Shown here one piece after another: positions 6,495-13,834 of a stretch of 64,000 bases of DNA (positions within the stretch are counted from its first letter, which is position 1; each line of letters opens with the position of its first letter). The stretch spans positions 62,001 to 126,000 of the forward strand of contig JASMKH010000003.1 of the NCBI GenBank assembly GCA_030749435.1. The letters are read 5' to 3'. The notes below the pieces were generated by a model, which saw nothing but the letters and a program-made list of their open reading frames with translations, was not told the origin of the DNA and ran no database searches. The translations under genes were made by a program, and so were the position numbers. This stretch comes from Phycisphaerales bacterium (GTDB lineage: Bacteria > Planctomycetota > Phycisphaerae > Phycisphaerales > SM1A02).

Positions 6495-8207
6495 GTGGCA
6501 TACACCGTTCTTGCTCGCCGATACCGCAGCCGAGACTTCGATGAGGTCGTCGGGCAGCAGTCCGTAGCGGATACGCTGCGGCGTGCGGTCGAGCAGGAGC
6601 GTACGGCCCATGCGTACCTGTTCTGCGGAACACGAGGCGTCGGCAAGACGACGATGGCGAGAATCTTTGCTCGCGCCATGAATGCCTCGGATGATCTCGC
6701 GGATGCCGAGGGCATCGCCGAGGCGATCATGCGGGGTGACGATCTGGACGTCATCGAGATCGACGGCGCATCAAATCGCGGCGTTCAGGAAGCGCGTGAT
6801 CTGATTGCTGGCGCCGGACTCTCGCCTGCCCGCTGTCGATACCGCATTTACATCATCGATGAAGTCCACATGTTGACGACGGAGTCGTTCAACACCCTTC
6901 TGAAGACGATGGAAGAGCCGCCCGAACACGTCAAGTTCATCTTGTGCACGACAGAGCCGCACAAGGTTCTTGCGACGATTCAGAGCCGCTGCCAACGATT
7001 CGACTTCAAGCCCATTCCGAGACATCTGATTGTTGGCCACCTCGCGGCGATTGCCGAGCAAGAGGGCGTCGTTGTAGACGAGTCCGCGCTCGGTCGCGTG
7101 GCTGAACTCGGAAACGGCTCGATGCGCGACGCGCTGAGCGTGATGGACCGGTTGATGGCCGCGGGTGATGACCACATCTCGATGGAGATGGTCGAGGCGG
7201 CGCTTGGATTGCCGGAGACAGCCGTCGTCGACGAGATCATCGACGGTATCGCTTCCGCTGAACCTGGAGTTGCGCTGGAGGCGGCATCGCGTCTGCTTGC
7301 AGCCGGCACAAGCATCGATCAGGCGCTTGGTGCGCTCACCGAGGCGTTTCGCCGCATGCTGCTGCTGCGTACCTGCGGCGTTGATACAGAGGTCCTCGAT
7401 CTTCCTGCCGAGTTGCGGGAGTCGCTTCTGGCGCAGGCGAACCGGTTTGACCAGCCTTCGCTTGTTCATGCCATTGCGGTGACCGAGTCCGTGGCCCGTC
7501 AAGGTCGCCTCGGGGCTTCCTTCAGGGCGCTTCTTGATGCCGCCCTGGTGCGGCTGGCGTTGGCGTCCGACTTGATCGACCCCGCCTCGGTGCAGATTTC
7601 GGTTGAACCGGGATCGAAAAAAAAAAGGTCGGGGCTGAATCCGGCTGACCCCGCGCCCAAATCGCCGGAGCCCGCGGGCGTGAAGAAGGCCGCGTCGAAG
7701 CCGAAGAAGGCCGCGTCGAAGCCGAAGAAGGCCGCGTCGAAGCCGAAGAAGGCTGCGTCGAAGCCGAAGAAGGCTGCGTCGAAGCCGAAGAAGGCTGCGT
7801 CGAAGCCGAAGAAGGCCGCCACCCCGGAAGTCGAGACGCCCAGCAAGGCGGACGAAGGGCTGGAAGAAGTGTGGAATCGGCTGCAGGGTGCGGCATCGAC
7901 GCAGTCGGCGAAAGCCGCATTTGCCGAAGTCCAGCCCATCCTGTTTGAGGCGCGTCGCGTGGTGGTCAGGCCCGTTGGCGCCGTGGTGCCATCGATGGTC
8001 GTTGATCGCCTGACGCAATGGCTCAGCGAGGCCGCCGGCCGGGAAATCAGGGTGGAGGCGGAGCACGCTGCGGAGCCACCTCAGCCCTCCGCGACTGCGG
8101 CCAGAGTCGACGACCCACGCGTCGATTTTGCCATGGATCTCTTTGATGCGACTGTGATTGATGTGAAATCGGGGCCGAGCAAGAAGGGAGCACCCGACGA
8201 TGTTTGA
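6495..8207 (+). CDS. dnaX: DNA polymerase III subunits tau/gamma
   Basis: 570 residues. DnaX is the AAA+ motor of the clamp loader that places the sliding clamp on DNA. It starts at GTG 6495, preceded by GGAGAAAGGA. Walker A is GTRGVGKT (45-52), Walker B IIDEVH (120-125), followed by sensor regions and the domain III collar. Residues ~395-440 are a Lys/Ala/Ser/Pro linker made of repeated KKAASKP units, then a tau-like C-terminal region. Two oddities. The four cysteines of the DnaX zinc module, expected between Walker A and IEIDGAS, are all missing. A run of ten A at 7617-7626 (SKKKR, residues 374-378) lies where slippage would yield a ~380-residue gamma form. The stop overlaps the ybaB start by 8 bp. 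Confidence 0.96.
   Translation: MAYTVLARRYRSRDFDEVVGQQSVADTLRRAVEQERTAHAYLFCGTRGVGKTTMARIFARAMNASDDLADAEGIAEAIMRGDDLDVIEIDGASNRGVQEARDLIAGAGLSPARCRYRIYIIDEVHMLTTESFNTLLKTMEEPPEHVKFILCTTEPHKVLATIQSRCQRFDFKPIPRHLIVGHLAAIAEQEGVVVDESALGRVAELGNGSMRDALSVMDRLMAAGDDHISMEMVEAALGLPETAVVDEIIDGIASAEPGVALEAASRLLAAGTSIDQALGALTEAFRRMLLLRTCGVDTEVLDLPAELRESLLAQANRFDQPSLVHAIAVTESVARQGRLGASFRALLDAALVRLALASDLIDPASVQISVEPGSKKKRSGLNPADPAPKSPEPAGVKKAASKPKKAASKPKKAASKPKKAASKPKKAASKPKKAASKPKKAATPEVETPSKADEGLEEVWNRLQGAASTQSAKAAFAEVQPILFEARRVVVRPVGAVVPSMVVDRLTQWLSEAAGREIRVEAEHAAEPPQPSATAARVDDPRVDFAMDLFDATVIDVKSGPSKKGAPDDV
7617..7653 (+). other. probable slippage site (A10) for gamma-subunit synthesis in dnaX
   Basis: Ten A in a row (7617-7626) read in frame as AAA AAA AAA AGG. 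A shift to the -1 frame reaches TGA at 7646-7648, giving a protein of about 384 residues. A shift to the +1 frame reaches TGA at 7636-7638, giving about 380. Three bases after the run, CGGGG (7630-7634) can pair with CCCCG (7649-7653). Known parallels are the A9 transcriptional slippage site of Thermus thermophilus dnaX and the A AAA AAG ribosomal site of E. coli dnaX. Confidence 0.7.
7683..7820 (+). repeat. 21-bp tandem repeat encoding KKAASKP
   Basis: Six full 21-bp units (7683-7808) plus a partial seventh, inside dnaX. They differ only at a few third positions (GCC/GCT). They encode a basic, histone-H1-like linker between the motor part and the C-terminal tau region. The near identity suggests recent expansion; unit number could vary between strains. 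Confidence 0.9.
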
Positions 8208-8544
8208 GGGCATTCGGAACATGGCTGGCATGGCGTCACTGATGCGGGACCTGCCGCGTATGCAGCAGCGGATGGAAGAGGTCAAGGCCGCTCTTCGCAC
8301 CATGAGAGTGGAGGCGGTCTCCGAAGGCGGGGCGGTCCGGGTTGTCGCCACTGGTGATCTGGACATCGCGGAGTTGACCATTGCGGATCCCGCACGGCAG
8401 GATCTGGACACGCTTGTTCGGGACACGGTCAACACAGCGCTCTCGATGGCTCGCGATGAGATGCAGCGACGCCTGGCCGAAGCTGCGGAAGAAATGGGAT
8501 TGCCGGTGCCGCCCGGTGGCATGCAATTGCCCGGGAGCATGTAG
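8200..8544 (+). CDS. ybaB: YbaB/EbfC family nucleoid-associated protein
   Basis: 114 residues, typical length. The family binds DNA as a homodimer and is nearly always found between dnaX and recR, as here. The N-terminal helix is MARDL-like (MASLMRDLPRMQQRMEEVKA), the central strands carry VSEGGAVRVVATGDLDIAELTI, and the C-terminal helices include DTVNTALSMARDEMQRRLAE. The ATG at 8200 overlaps the dnaX stop (ATGTTTGA), so translation is coupled. The stop shares one base with the recR start. Confidence 0.93.
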   Translation: MFEGIRNMAGMASLMRDLPRMQQRMEEVKAALRTMRVEAVSEGGAVRVVATGDLDIAELTIADPARQDLDTLVRDTVNTALSMARDEMQRRLAEAAEEMGLPVPPGGMQLPGSM

Positions 8545-9173
8545 TGGCTGCGGGTGGATATCCCGAACCGGTCGAGCGACTGATCGAGTGTCTGGAACGA
8601 ATGCCGGGCATCGGTCGCCGCACGGCGACGCGGCTGGCATTCCACCTGCTGAAGGCACCGCCCGATGAGACGGCGGCCCTTGCGTCGGCTATCGGGGAAG
8701 TCAACAGCAGGATTGGGTGCTGTGAATGCTGCTGGCAACTGACGGACGTGCAGCCGTGTCGCATCTGCGCCGATCAGACGCGAGATGGATCCTGCGTTCT
8801 GGTCGTCGAGCAGCCCCGGGACCTTATGAGCATCGAAGCGACGGGTCTTCATCGAGGTGTGTACCACGTGCTGACCGGACGTCTGGACCCGCTCGGTGGC
8901 GTCGGCCCCGACGACTTGACGATTGCAGGGCTGGTGGATCGCGTTGATGATCCGGATCGCAATGCGGGACGCGCCACGATCGAAGAGGTCATCCTCGGGC
9001 TCAGTCCGACCCTGGAAGGCGACACGACGGCCCATTACATCAGTGAGGCCATGTCGACGCGCAACGTCCGCGTAACGCGGCTGGCGCGGGGTCTTCCGAG
9101 TGGTTCATCGCTTGAGTTTGCGACGCCAGCCATGCTCGCGGACGCCATTCTGGGGCGAGCCCCTCGGGAGTAG
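8544..9173 (+). CDS. recR: recombination mediator protein RecR
   Basis: 209 residues, close to the usual ~200. RecR acts with RecO (and RecF) to load RecA on gapped DNA during recombinational repair. In order: an N-terminal helix-hairpin-helix (LIECLERMPGIGRRTATRLAFHLL), a four-cysteine zinc finger (CCECCWQLTDVQPCRIC, about residues 53-69), and a Toprim domain (SCVLVVEQPRDLMSIE, then the conserved YHVLTGRLDPLGGVGPDDL). The C-terminus has the ATP-like motif region with TRLARGLPSGSSLEFAT. The GTG start at 8544 overlaps the ybaB stop TAG by one base, so it is translated from the dnaX transcript. 44 bp separate it from rpoN. Confidence 0.96.
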   Translation: MAAGGYPEPVERLIECLERMPGIGRRTATRLAFHLLKAPPDETAALASAIGEVNSRIGCCECCWQLTDVQPCRICADQTRDGSCVLVVEQPRDLMSIEATGLHRGVYHVLTGRLDPLGGVGPDDLTIAGLVDRVDDPDRNAGRATIEEVILGLSPTLEGDTTAHYISEAMSTRNVRVTRLARGLPSGSSLEFATPAMLADAILGRAPRE

Positions 9174-9204
9174 CAATTGTGGAGGGGGCGCAGCGCCGGG
9201 TGGG

Positions 9205-9210
9205 TACCAT
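9205..9210 (+). promoter_or_regulatory. putative -10 box directly before rpoN
   Basis: TACCAT, 7 bp before the ATG at 9218. The same arrangement occurs before several other genes here. It suggests rpoN has its own, possibly leaderless, promoter in addition to readthrough from dnaX-ybaB-recR. Confidence 0.4.
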
Positions 9211-9217
9211 GGTGCCC

Positions 9218-10732
9218 ATGGACATGCGTTTCGAAACACAACAGAAGGCCGGGCTCTCGCAGCAGCAGCGATTGAGTCCACGCATGATCCAGTCGATGGA
9301 AATACTGCAGATGCCCGTCCAGGCGCTTCAGGAGCGAATCGACCAGGAGTTGGAATCGAACATCGCACTGGAGGTCGACGAGCATCTGGCTGGACGTTCC
9401 GCCGGTCCCGAGGGAGAGATCGAAGACGAGGAGTTGATCGTCGGAGAGTCCGACAAGGCGGGCGATGGAGCCGATGACTTTGAACGGCTCGCCACCATGG
9501 AGGGCTCATATCGCGAGGCATTCGACAACGAGTATTCCTCCTCAAGCTGGTCTGCCTCGAGAATGGCGGGGGAACGTGATCGGAAGATGGACGCGATGGC
9601 GAACATCAGCGCGAGGTCAGAAAACCTGATCGATCAGATTCTGCACCAGTGGTCGTTCGCGGATGTTCCCGACGAGGTCGCAGCGGTAGGGCGAGTGCTC
9701 ATCGGCCACATCAATGATGACGGGCTGCTCGATCTGCCGCTGGAAGAGATTGTCTCCCTCGAGTCGGAATCCAATCCAGCAGTGACGATGGAGTCGATCG
9801 AGGAGGCCAAGGCGGCGCTGCAGCGAGTCGTTGAGCCGAGTGGAATCGGCGCTTCCAACATCAAGGAGTGCCTGCTGATCCAGGTGGAGGCGTGGATGCG
9901 GAGGCCGGGTGAAGATGGGCCGGCGTGGGATCGGGTTCGGGAGTTGATCGACGGCCACCTCGAGGACCTGATTCAGAATCGACTGCCGACGATCGGAAAG
10001 GACACCGGTCTGAGCATTGACGAGATCAAGGCGGCGATCAAACTGATGCACCGATTGAGTCTTTCCCCGGGCAAGCAGGTTGTGGACGAGCACGTTCCGC
10101 CGGTGATTCCCGATGTCATCGTCGAGTACGACCAGCAGCAGGACCGATACGTCGCGGCGTTGTGCGATGGCGTGGTGCCACCGCTTCGCGTCTCGCCGCG
10201 TTACGTCGAACTGGCCGCCGACAAGTCCGTGGAGGGTGATGCCCGGACCTTCATCGGGAAAAACGTCAGCAATGCGAAGTGGCTCATTGAGTCGATCAAC
10301 CAGCGCAGCAACGCCGTACTTCGAGTCGTTCAGGTGATTCTGGAACGGCAGCGGGGGTGGTTCGAACAGGGCGCTCGCGGGCTCAAACCGCTGCCGATGA
10401 CCGAGGTGGCCGACCTGCTTGGAATCCACGTGGCGACGGTGAGCAGAGCTGTTTCCGAGAAGTGGATGCAAACGCCTCGGGGCATCGTTCCGCTCCGGCG
10501 TTTCTTCTCTGGTGGCACGGAGACGGCCACCGGCGAGAACATGTCGTGGGAGGCGGTGAAGGAGGTTCTTCGCGAGATCGTGGAGAACGAAGATCCCCTG
10601 AGACCACTCGGGGATGAGGCGATCGCCGCTGCGCTGCGAGATCGGGGTGTCGATATTGCGCGAAGGACCGTCGTCAAGTACCGTCAGCAACTGGGCATTC
10701 CGCCGGCTCGACTTCGCAGGGCGTACGCCTGA
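9218..10732 (+). CDS. rpoN: RNA polymerase sigma-54 factor
   Basis: About 504 residues from the ATG at 9218. Sigma-54 directs polymerase to -24/-12 promoters and needs an enhancer-binding ATPase to open them. Region I is recognisable as LSQQQRLSPRMIQSMEILQMPVQAL (given here in two pieces: LSQQQRLSPRMIQSM and EILQMPVQAL). An acidic region II follows, then the core-binding domain with LHQW-like helices and HRLSLSPGKQV. The HTH has MTEVADLLGIHVATVSRAVS, and the RpoN box is ARRTVVKYRQQLGIP. In-frame GTG 9179 and ATG 9209 and 9224 are alternative starts. I chose 9218 because it gives a normal N-terminus and sits 7 bp after a TACCAT box. It converges on frr with an 11 bp gap. Confidence 0.95.
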   Translation: MDMRFETQQKAGLSQQQRLSPRMIQSMEILQMPVQALQERIDQELESNIALEVDEHLAGRSAGPEGEIEDEELIVGESDKAGDGADDFERLATMEGSYREAFDNEYSSSSWSASRMAGERDRKMDAMANISARSENLIDQILHQWSFADVPDEVAAVGRVLIGHINDDGLLDLPLEEIVSLESESNPAVTMESIEEAKAALQRVVEPSGIGASNIKECLLIQVEAWMRRPGEDGPAWDRVRELIDGHLEDLIQNRLPTIGKDTGLSIDEIKAAIKLMHRLSLSPGKQVVDEHVPPVIPDVIVEYDQQQDRYVAALCDGVVPPLRVSPRYVELAADKSVEGDARTFIGKNVSNAKWLIESINQRSNAVLRVVQVILERQRGWFEQGARGLKPLPMTEVADLLGIHVATVSRAVSEKWMQTPRGIVPLRRFFSGGTETATGENMSWEAVKEVLREIVENEDPLRPLGDEAIAAALRDRGVDIARRTVVKYRQQLGIPPARLRRAYA

Positions 10733-10743
10733 TACACGTTGCG

Positions 10744-11307
10744 CTAGATCTTCTCGATCTCATCGGTCTTGTCGTTGCAGAGCGTGTCTACCTCGCCAAT
10801 CTTGCTCTTGGTGAGGTCTTCAACTTCCTGCTTGAAGTTCTTGCCCATGTCTTCGGACAGGGAGTCGCTCTTGTCCTTGACTCTGGCGTCGATCTGCTTC
10901 ATGGCGTCTCGCCGCTCGTTGCGAATGGCAACCCGCGTCTCTTCCGCCAGTTTGCGTACCTGGCCGGCGAGTTGGGCGCGCCGCTCGGCTGACGGTGGCG
11001 GCAGGTTGATTCGAATCGCTTCGCCCTCAACCTGCGGGTTGAGGCCGAGGTCGGCGGTTTCGATCGACTTGGCGATTCCGTTCTTCAGGGTGGGATCAAA
11101 CGGCTTGACGAGCAGTTGCGTTGTCTCGGGGACCGAGATCGCGGCGACGTCGCGAAGATCGACCTGCGTTCCGTAGGCTTCGACCTTCATGTACTCCAGC
11201 AGGGCGGTGCTCGCCCGCCCGGTCCGTATTCCACGAAGTTCCTTCTGCAGGTACTCGATCGACTTGCTCATTCGAGCCCTGGTGTCCTTGGTGATCGCAT
11301 CCACCAT
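10744..11307 (-). CDS. frr: ribosome recycling factor
   Basis: 187 residues, as expected (185 in E. coli). RRF with EF-G splits the post-termination ribosome. The family motifs are visible: the first helix with ELRGIRTGRAS, the hinge/domain II with YGTQVDLRDVAAISVPET, then KSIETADLGLNPQ, IRINLPPPSAERR and the long C-terminal helices ending in DEIEKI. The ATG at 11307 has GGAG about 10 bp upstream. It follows pyrH by 42 bp on the same strand, the common pyrH-frr order. Confidence 0.97.
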   Translation of the reverse strand: MVDAITKDTRARMSKSIEYLQKELRGIRTGRASTALLEYMKVEAYGTQVDLRDVAAISVPETTQLLVKPFDPTLKNGIAKSIETADLGLNPQVEGEAIRINLPPPSAERRAQLAGQVRKLAEETRVAIRNERRDAMKQIDARVKDKSDSLSEDMGKNFKQEVEDLTKSKIGEVDTLCNDKTDEIEKI

Positions 11308-11349
11308 GATGTACTTACTCCGTGGGTATGGCGTTTGGGGTCTGCGGAG

Positions 11350-12099
11350 TCAACTCGTCTCGACGGCGTTTTCAATCGTGCTGTGAATCAGTGTCCCCAC
11401 GTTCTCGCCTCGCACGACCCGCATGATGTTCCCCGGTTCCTTGAAGTTGAACACGATGACTGGAAGGTCGTGCTCCATGCACATTGAAAGCGCGGTGAGA
11501 TCCATAATGCCGAGCCGCTCCTCGATGGCCTGTGCGAAGGTCAATTCATCGAACCGGCGGGCGTCCGGATTGGTCACCGGGTCGGACTCGTACACGCCGT
11601 CGACCTTGGTCGCCTTGAGGACGACCTCGCAGTTGAGTTCAGTGGCTCGAAGTGAGGCGCATGTGTCGGTCGTGAAGAACGGATTGCCGGTGCCCGCCGC
11701 CAGGATGATGCAGCGTCCCTTCTCCATGTGCCGCAACGCCCGCTTGCGGATAAACGGTTCTGCGATGGATGGCATGGTGATGGCAGAGAGCAGACGGGCG
11801 GGTCGGCCGCAGTGCTCTACCGCCTCCTTGAGTGCCATGCCATTCATGACAGTGCCGAGCATGCCCATGTAGTCGGCAGTGGATTGGTCGATCTCGAGCC
11901 GCCGTGCGAGGTTGGCGCCCCTGATCATGTTGCCTCCGCCGACAACGACGGCCAGGTCGACTCCTGTTTCCGCGACCGCGCCGATCTCATCGGCGATTTT
12001 TCGAAGTTCAGTACTGTCGATCCCGCCTTCGCCGGGGCGAGAGAAACTCTCTCCGCTGATCTTCAGAAGGACTCGCTTGTATGGGCGTCTGCGGCTCAT
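11350..12099 (-). CDS. pyrH: uridylate (UMP) kinase
   Basis: 249 residues. PyrH phosphorylates UMP to UDP in pyrimidine synthesis and is normally feedback-controlled by UTP and GTP. The amino acid kinase fold shows RVLLKISGESF at the N-terminus, VVVGGGNMIRG (phosphate loop), the family segment ADYMGMLGTVMNGMALKEA, then AAGTGNPFFTTDT and ATKVDGVYESDP. The ATG at 12099 is preceded by GATGAGG at 7 bp and gives the normal MSRRRPYKR start; an upstream ATG at 12129 would add 10 atypical residues. It lies 48 bp after an unknown gene and 42 bp before frr; tsf and rpsB, often upstream of pyrH, are absent. Confidence 0.97.
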   Translation of the reverse strand: MSRRRPYKRVLLKISGESFSRPGEGGIDSTELRKIADEIGAVAETGVDLAVVVGGGNMIRGANLARRLEIDQSTADYMGMLGTVMNGMALKEAVEHCGRPARLLSAITMPSIAEPFIRKRALRHMEKGRCIILAAGTGNPFFTTDTCASLRATELNCEVVLKATKVDGVYESDPVTNPDARRFDELTFAQAIEERLGIMDLTALSMCMEHDLPVIVFNFKEPGNIMRVVRGENVGTLIHSTIENAVETS

Positions 12100-12147
12100 G
12101 TCGACCTCATCTGCTTGTCCTGGGATCATCGGTCCGGAGATCGGTTC

Positions 12148-12609
12148 TCACGTGCCTTGCAACCAGTTCATCCGCTGGGTCAGCAGGGCGGTGACTTCAT
12201 CGAGCATGTTCTTCGCGGTGACCGGCCAGACGGCCCACTTCGTCGAGTACGGCTCGGAGGCGAGTTCAAGGCCATCGCGGATGGCCCGCTTCATTCGCCT
12301 TGTGTTCAACTGCGAGACAAACTCCTGGTCCAGCGGCGCCGCGATCTGCAGGTTGTCCGGGGCCGGGACAATGATCGCGACAGGTTCGTCTTCAGCGGTG
12401 TCCTCGCCTTCGAGGAAGTACGTCACGGCCCAGAACCAGCAGTCTCCATACCAGCGGAGGGACTCGAGGATCCCTTCGCGGGCATTCAGGAAGTCTCTGG
12501 CAACATCGAACAGTTCGGCTGCGGGAACCGGCAGGTCCATCCGCAGATCCGAGATACTTGGAACGCTGAATTCGTCCTGCCACGGAGATCGCTTGTCGGT
12601 GATGGCCAT
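12148..12609 (-). CDS. unknown cytoplasmic protein, first gene of the pyrH-frr operon
   Basis: 153 residues with no signal peptide or membrane span; I do not recognise the family. It is rich in aromatic residues around WYGDCWFWAVTYFLEGED, contains a basic helix LNTRRMKRAIRDG, and ends in MNWLQGT. Codon use looks like the neighbours. It lies 48 bp upstream of pyrH on the same strand, and a TATCAT box 9 bp before the ATG with no ribosome-binding site suggests a leaderless operon head. A link to nucleotide metabolism or ribosome function is only a guess from position. Confidence 0.7.
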   Translation of the reverse strand: MAITDKRSPWQDEFSVPSISDLRMDLPVPAAELFDVARDFLNAREGILESLRWYGDCWFWAVTYFLEGEDTAEDEPVAIIVPAPDNLQIAAPLDQEFVSQLNTRRMKRAIRDGLELASEPYSTKWAVWPVTAKNMLDEVTALLTQRMNWLQGT

Positions 12610-12618
12610 AGGCGGGAC

Positions 12619-12624
12619 ATGATA
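12619..12624 (-). promoter_or_regulatory. putative -10 box of the unknown-pyrH-frr operon
   Basis: TATCAT on the minus strand, 9 bp before the ATG at 12609, with no ribosome-binding site in between. Confidence 0.4.
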
Positions 12625-12713
12625 TCGGGTTCCGTGAGCCCCCGGTGACCGAGGGGCCAGGCCGCGTGGAGCCGTGGCGTCGACTGCGGGAGGTTGCGGC
12701 GGGCCCGTCTTGG

Positions 12714-12719
12714 TACGAT
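12714..12719 (+). promoter_or_regulatory. putative -10 box of the response regulator gene
   Basis: TACGAT, 7 bp before the ATG at 12727. The spacer CGTGCCC is almost the same as before rpoN (GGTGCCC). No -35 match at the usual distance. Confidence 0.45.
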
Positions 12720-12726
12720 CGTGCCC

Positions 12727-13281
12727 ATGGATGCCCAGGACAACTCGAATGCCGCCTCCGACGCGTCGCCGGACCTGGCGCAGGCTGCCATTCTTCTGGT
12801 GGATGACAACCAGCAGAACCTGGAACTGATGCAGGCCTACCTGGAAGAGCTTGGCTGCCGCGTCGGTACCGCAGTCGACGGTGTGGCGGCCATCGAGGCG
12901 ATCGATGCTGATCCTCCGGACCTGATTCTGCTCGACGTGATGATGCCCCGCATGTCAGGCTTCGAGGTCTGCCAGAAGATCAAGGCGCAACCGGCGACCC
13001 GGGACATCATCGTGATCATGGTGACGGCGCTCAATGAGGTCGGTGATTTCGAGCGCGCTGTGGAGTGCGGCACCAACGACTTCATTGCCAAACCGGTCAA
13101 CAAGGTGGAGTTGCTGGCGCGGGTTCGTTCCCTGCTCGAACTTCGAATGCAGCAGCGGCAGAGCGATCAACTCGGCCCTGAGATTACCCCGAGGGCAGCG
13201 GACGTCGAGGGGTTGACCGATGAGGGGGATCGCATTCTGCCTCCCCCCGCAGATGAGATTGAGAACGACGCCCCGGCCTGA
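12727..13281 (+). CDS. single-domain response regulator with C-terminal tail
   Basis: 184 residues. A CheY-like receiver domain fills residues ~20-145: acidic pair in ILLVDDNQQN, phospho-acceptor Asp70 in LILLDVMMPRMSG, the conserved Thr in VIMVTALNE and the Lys in FIAKPVNK. The last ~40 residues are low-complexity and acidic (DEGDRILPPPADEIENDAPA), with no DNA-binding or enzymatic output domain. It therefore acts either by protein contact or through the tail. PleD/DivK-like receivers are similar. No histidine kinase is adjacent. The start was chosen at 12727 because of the TACGAT box 7 bp upstream. Confidence 0.92.
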   Translation: MDAQDNSNAASDASPDLAQAAILLVDDNQQNLELMQAYLEELGCRVGTAVDGVAAIEAIDADPPDLILLDVMMPRMSGFEVCQKIKAQPATRDIIVIMVTALNEVGDFERAVECGTNDFIAKPVNKVELLARVRSLLELRMQQRQSDQLGPEITPRAADVEGLTDEGDRILPPPADEIENDAPA

Positions 13282-13292
13282 TTGGGCGCATG

Positions 13293-13345
13293 CGGCAACG
13301 CCGGTCCCACCATGCAACCCCTGCGGGCCCGTACCGGCGCTGCCG
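13293..13345. repeat. imperfect inverted repeat after the response regulator
   Basis: CGGCAACGCCGGT at 13293-13305 can pair with ACCGGCGCTGCCG at 13333-13345 (12 of 13 positions), with a 27-base loop. It begins 11 bp after the response regulator stop. It has no T-tract and may be a structured 3' end. Confidence 0.5.
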
Positions 13346-13378
13346 AACTGATCGGTGATTGTGGCGGTGAAATCCTGC

Positions 13379-13576
13379 TCAGGCCGCGGCTGCTCGATAC
13401 GTGAGTGCCGAGGTGTCGCCAGGACGCACCCATGCCGAGTTCTTGGGATCGAGTCGGCTGAGCAGGTGATCGAGGTAGGTTCTCAGGGCGTCGCCTGTGA
13501 AGGTGGCGAGCCAGTCGACCGGCGCGGTTGGGTTGTGCGTTCGAATCGCGTCGATCAGGTTGGCCTTTGATTGCAT
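13379..13576 (-). CDS. small unknown protein (65 residues)
   Basis: 65 residues, begun at the ATG at 13576 because GAGGAG lies 9 bp upstream of it; in-frame upstream Met codons have no such site. The core reads LIDAIRTHNPTAPVDWLATF then ALRTYLDHLLSRLD, two predicted helices around a helix-breaking turn, followed by a tail ending in RAAAA. Short planctomycete proteins with an IRxHNPTA-type motif are familiar to me, but I know of no assigned function. No cysteines, no signal peptide. It stands alone, convergent with the response regulator. Confidence 0.6.
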   Translation of the reverse strand: MQSKANLIDAIRTHNPTAPVDWLATFTGDALRTYLDHLLSRLDPKNSAWVRPGDTSALTYRAAAA

Positions 13577-13717
13577 CCGAGCGAACTCCTCATGTCTGAG
13601 CCTCTGGATTCGGCTGGCCTCGCGTGATCGGATGACTTGATAACCAGCGGGCACCTTGCCGAGGGTGGCTCACCACGGGGACGACCTACTACCTCCCGAG
13701 GGTGTCGATGGGGCGGG

Positions 13718-13747
13718 CCCCAAGATCTTGGGGGTCACTTTTTCTTT
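13718..13747 (+). terminator. putative Rho-independent terminator
   Basis: Palindrome CCCCAAGATCTTGGGG (13718-13733; 6-bp stem with a GATC loop) followed by the T-rich stretch TTTTTCTTT at 13739-13747. It is on the plus strand, over 400 bp after the nearest plus-strand gene, so an unseen short transcript or RNA in 13577-13717 is possible. Confidence 0.5.
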
Positions 13748-13834
13748 GCCCAACGTCCGGGGCTGCGACGCGGCGTTGCCGCCCCGGGGCTCCTGCCGAC
13801 TGGACTGGGATGATGCCAGGTCCTTGCCAGGCAA

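Noticed and set aside
7683-7820. Possible CRISPR-like repeat array
   Set aside because: The units are contiguous with no spacers and code for a protein linker.
6771-9035. Long open frame (over 700 codons) on the minus strand
   Set aside because: It lies fully antisense to dnaX, ybaB and recR, which have clear family motifs. High GC makes antisense frames long; its Arg-rich protein shows no domain.
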